Shown: in pieces, positions 42,632 to 50,186 of the stretch
Layout: the number at the start of each line of letters is the position of its first letter
Position numbering within the stretch: the first letter of the stretch is position 1
Assembly (NCBI GenBank): GCA_015478655.1
Contig: JADMIJ010000017.1
Coordinates: 1 to 58,546 of the forward strand
Source of the DNA: Acidimicrobiales bacterium
GTDB taxonomy: Bacteria; Actinomycetota; Acidimicrobiia; Acidimicrobiales; RAAP-2
Length of the DNA: 58,546 bases
Reading direction: 5' to 3'
Translations under genes and position numbers: made by a program
Notes under the pieces: model-generated
Seen by the model: the letters and a program-made list of their open reading frames with translations, nothing else
Database searches by the model: none
Told to the model about the DNA's origin: nothing

Positions 42632-44974
42632 TCAGCGGGACGTGCCGGCCAGGGGCCGGACCAGGGGCTCGAGGTCTTCGTGAACCCCGTCTGCAACAGC
42701 ATCGTCGGGGATCACCGGGTCGTGGCTGTGATCCTCTCGGGACAGCGCCGAAGGCCACCAGTTCCAGCGGCCCAACAGGACCACCACCGAGGGCACCAGC
42801 AGCGTGCGCACGAAGAAGGTGTCGAGAAGGATGCCCGCGGCCAGGCCGAGACCGATCTCCTTCACTTGCGTGTTGCCGGTGGCGGTCAGCACGCCGAACG
42901 TGCCCGCCAGGATGAGTCCCGCCGAGGTCACCGTGGTTCCGGTGGCCTCGACGGCACGGCGCACGGCCACCCGGATGGGCGCGTGGTGGGCCTCCTCACG
43001 GATCCTCGTCATGACCAGGATGTTGTAGTCCTGGCCCAAGGCCATGATGAAGACGAACATGAAGAAGGGAAGGACGAAGTTGATGCCGTCCTGGCCTCCG
43101 ACGAGCTCGAAGACGAGCACCGCCAGTCCGAGCGACGCCAGGTAGGACAGCCCCACGCTGATCACCAGGTACAGCGGCGCCACCAGGCTGCGCAGCACGA
43201 TGGCCAGCAACAGGGCCAACACCAACAGCACGATCGGGAGGATCTTGACCAGGTCCTGGCTCGCGATGGTCCCGACGTCGGCGGCCGCCGGCGCATAGCC
43301 GGCGACCCCGTTGGCCGTGGCCCCGATCGACGTCGCCACGCCCGCCACCGCGGCGCGGATGTCCGGGATGGCCCGGGCCGCAGCGGTGCTGGTCGACGGT
43401 CCCGCCTGCAAGGTGGCGTCGTAGCGGATGGTCCGGCCGTCGGCGCTGATGAACAGCGCCGCGGCGCGGTAGGCGTCGTACTCGGCGGGCGACAGGGCGA
43501 CACGCCCCGGCGTGGAGGGGGGGAGGTTCGCCGCCGGCCCGTAACGCGCCAGCAGGCCGTGGGCCCGCGCCAGAGCCTCCGGGCTCGCCATGGTGCCATT
43601 GGGGTCGAGGGCGCCGCTCACCGCCCGGAAGACGCCTGACCGCTCGAGGCCCAGTTGCGCACTGATGAGTGTGTCGGGGTGGGCCCACACGGACGTCGGC
43701 AGGCGGAACAGGATCGTGGTCGGATTGGCCTCGGTCGACGGGTAGTTGGCGTCCAGCACTGCTTGTCCCCGGGCCGAGTCGGAGGTGGCTGACGGGGGCT
43801 GGTCGCCGAAGCCGGTGGGGGCGTAGGCCAGCATCGAAACGGCCAGCCCGCCGAAGAAGACCAGACCGACCAGGAGCGTGGTCAGTGGCCTGGCCACCAC
43901 CTTGCCGGCGATGCGGCCCCACGTCCCGTGGCGAGCCGGGCCGACCTTGGGCACCCGGGGCCAGAAGACGGAGCGGCCCAGCACGGCCAGGAGGGCGGGG
44001 AGCAGGGTGAGATTGGCCAGCAGGGCGACGGCGATCCCGATGGCCAGGCCCGGGCCCAGTCCACGGTAGAGGCCGAAGGTGGCCACGACCACTGCGGCCA
44101 ACGCCGCGATCACGGTGAATCCGGAGAAGGTGATCGACTCACCCACTTTGCAGAGGGAGAAGGCCACCGCCTCGCCCACGGGTCGTCCCCGGCGGAGCTC
44201 CTCTCTCACCCGGAAGATGAGGAAGAGCCCGTAGTCGGTGCCGGCGCCGAGCATGACCACGGTCAGGAGGATGGGAGTCAGGTCGGAGACCTGGACGCCG
44301 ATGTGGGTGGACTCCGCCACCAGCGGTCCGGCGGCCAACAGGGCCACCACCGAGGGCAACAACGCCACGAAGGGTGCCAGCAGGGCCCGAAAGGTCAGGA
44401 ACAACAGAGCCAGGATGAACAGGAGGGACAGCACCTCGGTGAGGGTCTGGGTCTGGCCGGACTGGTTCTGCTGGTCGACCGATTGGGCCACACCCCCGGT
44501 GAGGTGCATGACCAGGTCGGCCGGAGTGCCCGGTGACCTGAACTCGGCCCGGACCTGGGCCACGGCCCGGGCGGTGTCCCGGTTGGTGGCGGGCCGGCGG
44601 CCGTCGAATTCGACGATCGCCTTGCGTGCCCTGCCGTCTGCCGACACACCCTGGTCGATCACGCTGGTGACCCGGGGCACCGACCGGATGGCCCGCTCGA
44701 CCCGGTCGATGGAAACGGCGTCGGCGGGGGAAAGCGAATGACCGTTGGTGACCGCCACATAGGTGGCCTGCGTGTTGTGCTTCGCCTGCAGGGGGGCCGC
44801 CAGCTGCCCGGCCTTGACGCTGGCCGAGCTGGACGGGAGGAAGTCGGAGTTGCTGCTCTTCTCGACGCTGGACAGCGAGGGGAGGAAGAGGACGAGGATC
44901 ACCGTCACGATCACCCAGGCGACGATGATCGGCCACCGGTAACGCACGGTGAACCGTCCTAGGGCGGCGAACAA
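42632..44974 (-). CDS. MMPL/RND-superfamily transporter
   Basis: 780 aa, about 11-12 membrane helices in two MMPL halves: 'MLGAGTDYGLFLIFRVREEL' in the first and 'MALGQDYNILVMTRIREEA' in the second (proton-relay Asp-Tyr pairs). Large extracytoplasmic loops follow TM1 and TM7. Probable lipid or siderophore exporter. The start is TTG 44974 because GGAGGAG lies six bases before it; an ATG 24 codons further up has no such site. Confidence 0.88.
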   Translation of the reverse strand: MFAALGRFTVRYRWPIIVAWVIVTVILVLFLPSLSSVEKSSNSDFLPSSSASVKAGQLAAPLQAKHNTQATYVAVTNGHSLSPADAVSIDRVERAIRSVPRVTSVIDQGVSADGRARKAIVEFDGRRPATNRDTARAVAQVRAEFRSPGTPADLVMHLTGGVAQSVDQQNQSGQTQTLTEVLSLLFILALLFLTFRALLAPFVALLPSVVALLAAGPLVAESTHIGVQVSDLTPILLTVVMLGAGTDYGLFLIFRVREELRRGRPVGEAVAFSLCKVGESITFSGFTVIAALAAVVVATFGLYRGLGPGLAIGIAVALLANLTLLPALLAVLGRSVFWPRVPKVGPARHGTWGRIAGKVVARPLTTLLVGLVFFGGLAVSMLAYAPTGFGDQPPSATSDSARGQAVLDANYPSTEANPTTILFRLPTSVWAHPDTLISAQLGLERSGVFRAVSGALDPNGTMASPEALARAHGLLARYGPAANLPPSTPGRVALSPAEYDAYRAAALFISADGRTIRYDATLQAGPSTSTAAARAIPDIRAAVAGVATSIGATANGVAGYAPAAADVGTIASQDLVKILPIVLLVLALLLAIVLRSLVAPLYLVISVGLSYLASLGLAVLVFELVGGQDGINFVLPFFMFVFIMALGQDYNILVMTRIREEAHHAPIRVAVRRAVEATGTTVTSAGLILAGTFGVLTATGNTQVKEIGLGLAAGILLDTFFVRTLLVPSVVVLLGRWNWWPSALSREDHSHDPVIPDDAVADGVHEDLEPLVRPLAGTSR

Positions 44975-45218
44975 GCGGTGCTCCTCCAAGGGATCGAGAG
45001 TCGGACCCCCCAGGGAGAGGGGCACCGCCGCCGGCGAGGGTCGCACATCGGCGATTGGACCGGTGGCTCAGGCCCGGTCACCGGCGTGGATGAGCGGATC
45101 TGGCTTGGGTCTGACGGTCCTGTCCTTCAGCTTACGCCTGTGCACCCCGGCCGGAAGGGGTCGGGTGTACCAAACGCCCGATTTTTATGCGAAATTGATC
45201 AGGCCCTCATCAGGCCTC

Positions 45219-46343
45219 TCACCGGGCGGCGGGCAACCGGCGGGGCATGGGCACCGCCGTCTCCGGCCAGCGCCTGCGGCTGACCCTGGCCAACTTGTGG
45301 AGCAGGGCGATGGCCCCGGGATCGTCGTCCCCGGGCCTCGTCTCGAGGGCACCGCCGGCGATCATGGCGTCGAGCAGTTCGCGCCCCTTGTCGGTGCGGA
45401 CGATGGTCAGGGTCCAATCGTTGAAGGCCCCGATGCCCCCGGTGGAGATGTCGGCGTGTTCGGCGGCGAAGTCCGGGCACGTCGTGCAGCCCTCCCGGGT
45501 CCAGGCGTGTGCTTCCTTGAGGGGGATCTCGTGGAACTTCCCGTCCCGCGTCCACACCTGGAACACCCCCTTGATGTTCATCTTGGCAATGTCGGCCCGG
45601 GCGATGCCGTACCGGGCCTCGAAGAGCTCGGGGAAGATGGCGTCGTCGAAGGTCTTCGAGCACATGAGGCCGATGGTCAGGGACAGCCGGCGGGCGACCT
45701 TTCCGGCCTTGCGGGCCTGCATCACGGGCGGAGCCGAGGCCTGGCATCCCATCCCCACCAGGGCGATGCGCTCGGCCCCCGACTCGATGGCCTGCGCATA
45801 GGCCAGGGGGTTGGCCGAGTAGGTGTAGCGCGAACCCGCGGCGGCGAGGACCTCGGACCGGGTCGTGGCCACCGCGGGCACGGCCTTCCAGGTCGAGCCG
45901 TCCCCTTCGAGGTCTGAGACCAGGGCGGCGTCGATGACGTCGTGCTCGAGGGCCCAGATGAGCAGGGCGGAGACCAGCCCCCCGTCCTGGCCCACTCGGA
46001 GGACCTCCGGATCGGTGGCCCTGACCAGCAGGGTGTCTGACGAGATGCCGGCCACCTCGTCGTCGGTGCGCTCCCGGCCGAACAGGTGCGTGTCGATCTC
46101 GGGCTCCCAGGTGCGGAACCGCGGACAGGCGCGGGTGCACATCGTGCAACCCTTCACCCCGTGCGTGCAGCTTTCGGGGCCGCCCTCGGCGTCGATGTGG
46201 AAGGGCTTGTACCGGCCCCCGGTGTCGTCGTAGGAGAGCACGTCGTAGGGGCAGGCCACGATGCAGGCGGCGCAGCCCGTGCACAGGCCCGAGGTCACCA
46301 CTTCGGTGAACAGTTCGGCCCAGTGCGGCTTCTCGGGAGGCAT
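45219..46343 (-). CDS. Coenzyme F420 hydrogenase/dehydrogenase beta-subunit family protein
   Basis: 374 aa. N-terminal ferredoxin-like 'GLCTGCAACIVACPYDVL' plus 'GVKGCTMCTRACPRF' (two Fe-S clusters) then FrhB N/C domains: 'RVGQDGGLVSALLIWAL', 'VGMGCQASAPP', 'GLMCSKTFDD' and 'EGCTTCPDFAAEHADISTGGIG'. FrhB proteins bind FAD and exchange electrons between F420 and Fe-S partners. No hydrogenase subunits adjoin, so it acts with an unlinked partner. ATG 46343 is six bases after TAGGGT. Confidence 0.88.
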   Translation of the reverse strand: MPPEKPHWAELFTEVVTSGLCTGCAACIVACPYDVLSYDDTGGRYKPFHIDAEGGPESCTHGVKGCTMCTRACPRFRTWEPEIDTHLFGRERTDDEVAGISSDTLLVRATDPEVLRVGQDGGLVSALLIWALEHDVIDAALVSDLEGDGSTWKAVPAVATTRSEVLAAAGSRYTYSANPLAYAQAIESGAERIALVGMGCQASAPPVMQARKAGKVARRLSLTIGLMCSKTFDDAIFPELFEARYGIARADIAKMNIKGVFQVWTRDGKFHEIPLKEAHAWTREGCTTCPDFAAEHADISTGGIGAFNDWTLTIVRTDKGRELLDAMIAGGALETRPGDDDPGAIALLHKLARVSRRRWPETAVPMPRRLPAAR

Positions 46344-46349
46344 GGACCA

Positions 46350-46355
46350 ACCCTA
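46350..46355 (-). promoter_or_regulatory. -10 element (TAGGGT), leaderless FrhB-like gene
   Basis: Minus-strand TAGGGT, 6-nt gap, ATG 46343; divergent from the Fpg-like gene. Confidence 0.55.
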
Positions 46356-46387
46356 CTGTTGGAACCTGGCCCGGTTACCCGAGTGGC

Positions 46388-46393
46388 TACCCT
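46388..46393 (+). promoter_or_regulatory. -10 element (TACCCT), leaderless Fpg-like gene
   Basis: TACCCT, 7-nt gap, GTG 46401. Confidence 0.55.
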
Positions 46394-46400
46394 CGGGTCG

Positions 46401-47183
46401 GTGCCCGAACTGCCCGAGGTCGAGAGCTACCGGAGGCTCGCCGAGTCGGCCCTGTTCCGCACCGTCAGGTCGATCGTCACCCCCGATGCCTGGTTCCTGA
46501 AGGGAGGTGTGGACGGCAAGGTCCTGCGCCGGGCCCTGATCGGGCACCGGTTCGTCTCGGCCCGGCGCATCGGGAAGCTCCTGGTGCTCGAGACCGACGG
46601 CGGGCCGCCGCTGGGCATCCGGTTCGGGATGACCGGCACGCTGATGGTGGACGGAGCCGCCGCCGTCGGGGAATTGCGCTACGCGCCCCGCCGCCACGAT
46701 CCGAAGTGGGACCGCTGGTCGGCCAGGTTCGATGACGGCGGCACCTTGGTGGTCAGCGATCCGCGGCGCCTGGGCGGCGTGCTGCTGGATCCGGACCTGT
46801 CCCTCCTCGGCCCCGACTCCGCCACCATCACCGGGTCTCAGTTGGCCGCGGCGCTGCGGGGATCCAGGGCTCCGCTGAAGGCGCGGCTGCTCGACCAGGC
46901 GCGGGTGGCCGGAGTGGGAAACCTGATGGCCGACGAGGTGCTGTGGCGCGCCGGGCTGTCCCCACTCCGACCGGCCGGCTCCCTTTCCGCCAACGAGCTG
47001 CGTCGGCTCCACCGGAACCTGGTCCGCACGGTCGAGGACCTCATCGACAGGGGCGGCTCGCATCTCGGCGACCTCATGGTCGAGCGCCAGCCCGGCGGTC
47101 GATGCCCCCGCGACGGCGCCCCCCTCACCCGCTCCACCGTCGGCGGACGTACCTCGTGGTGGTGCCCCCGCCATCAGGTGTGA
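46401..47183 (+). CDS. Fpg/Nei-family DNA glycosylase-AP lyase
   Basis: 260 aa. After Met removal the N-terminus is 'PELPEVESYRRL' with the Schiff-base Pro and Glu; 'RRIGKLLVLE' holds the catalytic Lys; 'GVGNLMADEVLWRAGLSP' forms the helix-two-turn-helix. It excises oxidised bases. The C-terminal zinc finger is unusual: 'CPRDGAP...WWCPRHQ' gives C-x2-D and C-x2-H in place of two C-x2-C pairs, and the usual 'HLGM' is 'RFGM'. GTG start; leaderless. Confidence 0.9.
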   Translation: MPELPEVESYRRLAESALFRTVRSIVTPDAWFLKGGVDGKVLRRALIGHRFVSARRIGKLLVLETDGGPPLGIRFGMTGTLMVDGAAAVGELRYAPRRHDPKWDRWSARFDDGGTLVVSDPRRLGGVLLDPDLSLLGPDSATITGSQLAAALRGSRAPLKARLLDQARVAGVGNLMADEVLWRAGLSPLRPAGSLSANELRRLHRNLVRTVEDLIDRGGSHLGDLMVERQPGGRCPRDGAPLTRSTVGGRTSWWCPRHQV

Positions 47184-47194
47184 TCGCCGCACAG

Positions 47195-47209
47195 CGGACC
47201 GACGGTCCG
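47195..47209. terminator. Hairpin between convergent genes
   Basis: CGGACC-GAC-GGTCCG between the Fpg-like gene and bcp; no T-run. Confidence 0.4.
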
Positions 47210-47222
47210 GCAGGAGGCCGGC

Positions 47223-47687
47223 TCAGGCGTCGAGCTCGGCCAGGACCTTGGCGGCGTGACCGTCGGCCTTCACGTGGTACCACGGCCGGGCCACGGTGCC
47301 GTCGGCGGCGATGAGGAAGGTGGATCGGATGACCCCGACCGACTTCTTGCCGTAGAGGGTCTTCTCGCCCCACGCCCCGTAGGCCTCGCCCACGGAATGG
47401 TCGGCGTCGGTCAGGAGCGGGAATTTGAGGCCGTACTTGGCCCGGAAGGCCTGGTGCTTGGCCGCGCTGTCAGCCGAGATCCCGAGGACCGGCACCTTGG
47501 CCCGGGTGAAGGCGCGCAGGTTGTCGTTGAACTGGCAGGCCTCCTTGGTGCAGCCGGGCGTGTCGTCCCGTGGATAGAAGTACACCACCACCTGCTGTCC
47601 CTTGAAGTCCTTGAGCGAGACCTTTTTGCCGTCGTGGTCGGCGAGGGTGAATGCGGGCGCCTTGTCACCGGCGGCGAGTGTTCCCAT
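47223..47687 (-). CDS. bcp: Thioredoxin-dependent peroxiredoxin (Bcp type)
   Basis: 154 aa. 'YFYPRDDTPGCTKEACQF' (peroxidatic Cys, T-x2-C, with a second Cys five residues on, the Bcp arrangement), preceded by 'GDKAPAFTLADHDG'. Reduces peroxides using thioredoxin. ATG 47687 is preceded by AAAGGA; an ATG three codons up is alternative. A second Bcp lies at 55112. Confidence 0.9.
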   Translation of the reverse strand: MGTLAAGDKAPAFTLADHDGKKVSLKDFKGQQVVVYFYPRDDTPGCTKEACQFNDNLRAFTRAKVPVLGISADSAAKHQAFRAKYGLKFPLLTDADHSVGEAYGAWGEKTLYGKKSVGVIRSTFLIAADGTVARPWYHVKADGHAAKVLAELDA

Positions 47688-47878
47688 GCTCGGCATCCTT
47701 TCGTGGAGCGATGCGGTCCCGCCTACGATTGCACACTCATCCTCCCCGCCGGAGCGGGCGACCTCTGCGGCCACTACCGAAGACGCGCCGTGGCCCCCGG
47801 ACAGCCTTCCCGGGGCCTGGGGACCGGCCCGTGGCGCCGACCAGGAGCGCTTGGGCTGGTGTCGGGGGCAATCCCAGC

Positions 47879-47884
47879 TAGACT
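47879..47884 (+). promoter_or_regulatory. -10 element (TAGACT)
   Basis: TAGACT, 7-nt gap, GTG 47892; probable transcription start for the helicase leader. Confidence 0.4.
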
Positions 47885-47891
47885 GGGGCGC

Positions 47892-47987
47892 GTGGTCGGG
47901 CTGGTGCCCTTCCACCGGGGTCTTCCTCATTCTGTTCTTCAGGCCTGCCGACGCAGACCGGGACAATGGCCCGAGGCGGGCCCGTAG
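47892..47987 (+). CDS. Possible leaderless short ORF upstream of helicase
   Basis: 31 codons starting GTG, 7 nt after TAGACT, ending 77 nt before the helicase ATG. Begins VVGLVPFHRGLPHSV. No homologue recognised; may be a translated leader or chance. Confidence 0.25.
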   Translation: MVGLVPFHRGLPHSVLQACRRRPGQWPEAGP

Positions 47988-48064
47988 GCGTTCCGTGACT
48001 CGCACGGGCGTCGACGGTCGGCCTCCGGCCGTCATCCAACAGACGAGAGTGAGCCTCATACCCC

Positions 48065-49300
48065 ATGACAACCATTGCCGATCCATCGGGTCGCGTCCTC
48101 GAACACGATGCCCTGCTGGCTGAGAGCGGGGAGCTCCGGACGTTTGCCTCGTTGGGCGTCGACCCGGCCCTGGTCAAGGCGCTGGACGCCCAGGGAATCA
48201 CCACGGCGTTCGCCATCCAGGCCATGACCGTCGCCGACGCACTGGCCGGACGCGACGTGTGCGGGAAGGCCAAGACGGGCTCGGGGAAGACCCTGGCATT
48301 CGGCATCCCGCTGCTCCAGCGCACCATGGCCGCCCCGTCCACCCAGCCCGGTCGGCCCCGGGCCCTGGTACTGGTTCCCACCCGCGAGCTGGCCGTGCAG
48401 GTCAGCGAGGTGCTGGAGCCGCTGGCCGCCGAGGCCGGGCTCCGGATCGCCGCCGTCTACGGGGGGGCCGACATCGAGCGCCAGGTGAAGAAGCTCCGCC
48501 GGGGGGTGGACGTGATCATCGCCACCCCGGGCCGGCTCATCGATCTCGGGGACCGGGGTGAGCTGTCGGTCGCCGACATCGAGACCCTGGTCCTCGACGA
48601 AGCCGATCGGATGGCCGACATGGGCTTCATGCCCCAGGTCGAGTGGGTGCTCCGGCGCCTCGAGCGGGACCACCAGACCCTCCTGTTCTCCGCCACGCTC
48701 GACGGGGCGGTGGACCGCCTCGTGAGCCGCTACCTGACCGATCCCGTGCTCCACGAGGTGGCCTCGCCCAACACCACGGTCGACGCCATGGAGCACCGGT
48801 TCCTGGAAGTCCATCAGATGGACCGGGTCAAGGTCTGTGCCGCCATCTGCCGCAACTCCGACAAGACCCTCGTGTTCGTGCGGACCAAGCGCGGCGCCGA
48901 CCGGCTGGTCGAGCAACTCCGCAAGGAAGGGGTCAAGGCCGACGCCATCCACGGCGACCTCCGCCAGGCCAACCGGGAGCGGACGCTGAAGGACTTCGGT
49001 GACGGCAAGCTGCCGGCCCTGGTGGCCACCGACGTCGCCGCCCGCGGGCTGGACATCGACATGGTCGACGTCGTCGTCCACTTCGATCCGCCGGAGGACC
49101 ACAAGGCGTACCTGCACCGCTCGGGACGGACGGCCCGGGCGGGCGAGGCCGGGTTGGTCGTCACCCTGGTCCAATGGAACCAGATCCTCGAAATCGAGCG
49201 CATCCAGACCCGGATCGGGCTGAGGTCACCCATTGTGGAGATCTTCTCCAACGATCCGAGGCTGGCCAATCTGGGCGAGTGGCAGCCCACCAAGGACTGA
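48065..49300 (+). CDS. DEAD-box RNA helicase
   Basis: 411 aa. In order: Q-motif region, Walker A 'AKTGSGKT' (~66), 'PTRELAVQV', 'TPGRLID', 'VLDEADRMADMGF' (DEAD), 'LFSATLD', 'VFVRTKRGADRL', 'ATDVAARGLDI', 'HRSGRTARAG'. Lacks the long basic C-terminal tails of CsdA-type helicases, so RhlE-like. Unwinds RNA in ribosome assembly or decay. ATG 48065 lacks a clear SD. Confidence 0.95.
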   Translation: MTTIADPSGRVLEHDALLAESGELRTFASLGVDPALVKALDAQGITTAFAIQAMTVADALAGRDVCGKAKTGSGKTLAFGIPLLQRTMAAPSTQPGRPRALVLVPTRELAVQVSEVLEPLAAEAGLRIAAVYGGADIERQVKKLRRGVDVIIATPGRLIDLGDRGELSVADIETLVLDEADRMADMGFMPQVEWVLRRLERDHQTLLFSATLDGAVDRLVSRYLTDPVLHEVASPNTTVDAMEHRFLEVHQMDRVKVCAAICRNSDKTLVFVRTKRGADRLVEQLRKEGVKADAIHGDLRQANRERTLKDFGDGKLPALVATDVAARGLDIDMVDVVVHFDPPEDHKAYLHRSGRTARAGEAGLVVTLVQWNQILEIERIQTRIGLRSPIVEIFSNDPRLANLGEWQPTKD

Positions 49301-49376
49301 GCCGCTGCCGGACGTCCCCGGGCTCCTCGGATGACGACGCCCACAACACCCGAAGGCTGATTGTGAAGGAGCCCCT

Positions 49377-50129
49377 GTGTCAGAGAGCCATTTCCTGTCC
49401 CCGATGATCGTCGACGCCGGCACCGAGGGCGTCGAGCGGATCCTGGTGGTCACCGCCCATCCGGACGACGTGGACTTCGGCGTCTCCGGATCGGTGGCGG
49501 CGTGGACCGACGCCGGCGTCGACGTGGCCTACTGCATCGTCACCGACGGTGATGCCGGAGGCTCAGACCGCTCGGTGCCCCGGGCCGACATGGCCGCCCT
49601 GCGACGCGAGGAGCAGACCGAGGCGGCCAAGGTCGTCGGGGTGCACGATGTGACCTTCCTCGGGTTCCCCGACGGCCGCCTCCAACCCGACCTGGCCTTG
49701 CGCCGCGCCGTCAGCGCCGTCATCCGGCGGTTCCGACCCGACCGGGTGGTGGCACAATCGCCCGAGCGGAACTGGTCGCGCATCTACGCCAGCCATCCCG
49801 ATCATCTGGCCGCCGGCGAGGCCGCCACCTGTGCCGTCTATCCGGACGCACGGAACCCGTTTGCCTTCCCCGATCTGCTCGACGAAGGCCTCGAGCCCCA
49901 CACGGTCCCCGAGCTCTGGGTGATGGCCACCGACCGCGCCGACCGGGCCGTCGACGTCACCGACTGCTTCGATCGCAAGCTGGCGGCGCTCCGGTCCCAC
50001 CGGAGCCAGGTCGGCGACGGCGACCATCTGGAGGAGCTGCTCCGAACGTGGATGTCGGGCACCGCCCTGGCCGCGGGTATGCCCGAGGGGAAGCTCGCCG
50101 AGGCATTCCACGTGGTCAATACCACCTGA
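49377..50129 (+). CDS. LmbE-family (GlcNAc-PI / mycothiol-type) deacetylase
   Basis: 250 aa. 'VVTAHPDDVDFGVSGSVAAW' (H-x2-D-D zinc motif, ~residue 24), 'DGDAGGSDRS', 'FLGFPDGRLQPD' and 'YASHPDHLAAGEA' (third zinc His). Family members deacetylate GlcNAc-inositol (MshB) or cleave mycothiol conjugates (Mca); which one is not resolved. GTG 49377 has AAGGAG five bases upstream. Confidence 0.88.
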   Translation: MSESHFLSPMIVDAGTEGVERILVVTAHPDDVDFGVSGSVAAWTDAGVDVAYCIVTDGDAGGSDRSVPRADMAALRREEQTEAAKVVGVHDVTFLGFPDGRLQPDLALRRAVSAVIRRFRPDRVVAQSPERNWSRIYASHPDHLAAGEAATCAVYPDARNPFAFPDLLDEGLEPHTVPELWVMATDRADRAVDVTDCFDRKLAALRSHRSQVGDGDHLEELLRTWMSGTALAAGMPEGKLAEAFHVVNTT

Positions 50130-50152
50130 CGGGCACGGCCACCTGAGGGCGC

Positions 50153-50169
50153 GCCCCGCTCGGCGGGGC
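50153..50169. terminator. Hairpin between convergent genes
   Basis: GCCCCGC-TCG-GCGGGGC between the LmbE-like gene and aconitase; no T-run. Confidence 0.5.
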
Positions 50170-50186
50170 CCGGTCGACCCCGGCGC

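Larger units (their letters stand above)
47688..48064. other. Divergent intergenic region bcp / DEAD helicase
   Basis: About 377 bp. It holds a TAGACT hexamer (47879-47884) with a leaderless-spaced short ORF (47892-47987). No other gene or RNA recognised. Confidence 0.4.

Noticed and set aside
45167..45206. AT-richer patch with two ATCAGGCC copies next to the FrhB-like gene
   Set aside because: Too short and irregular to be called an operator, terminator or attachment site.
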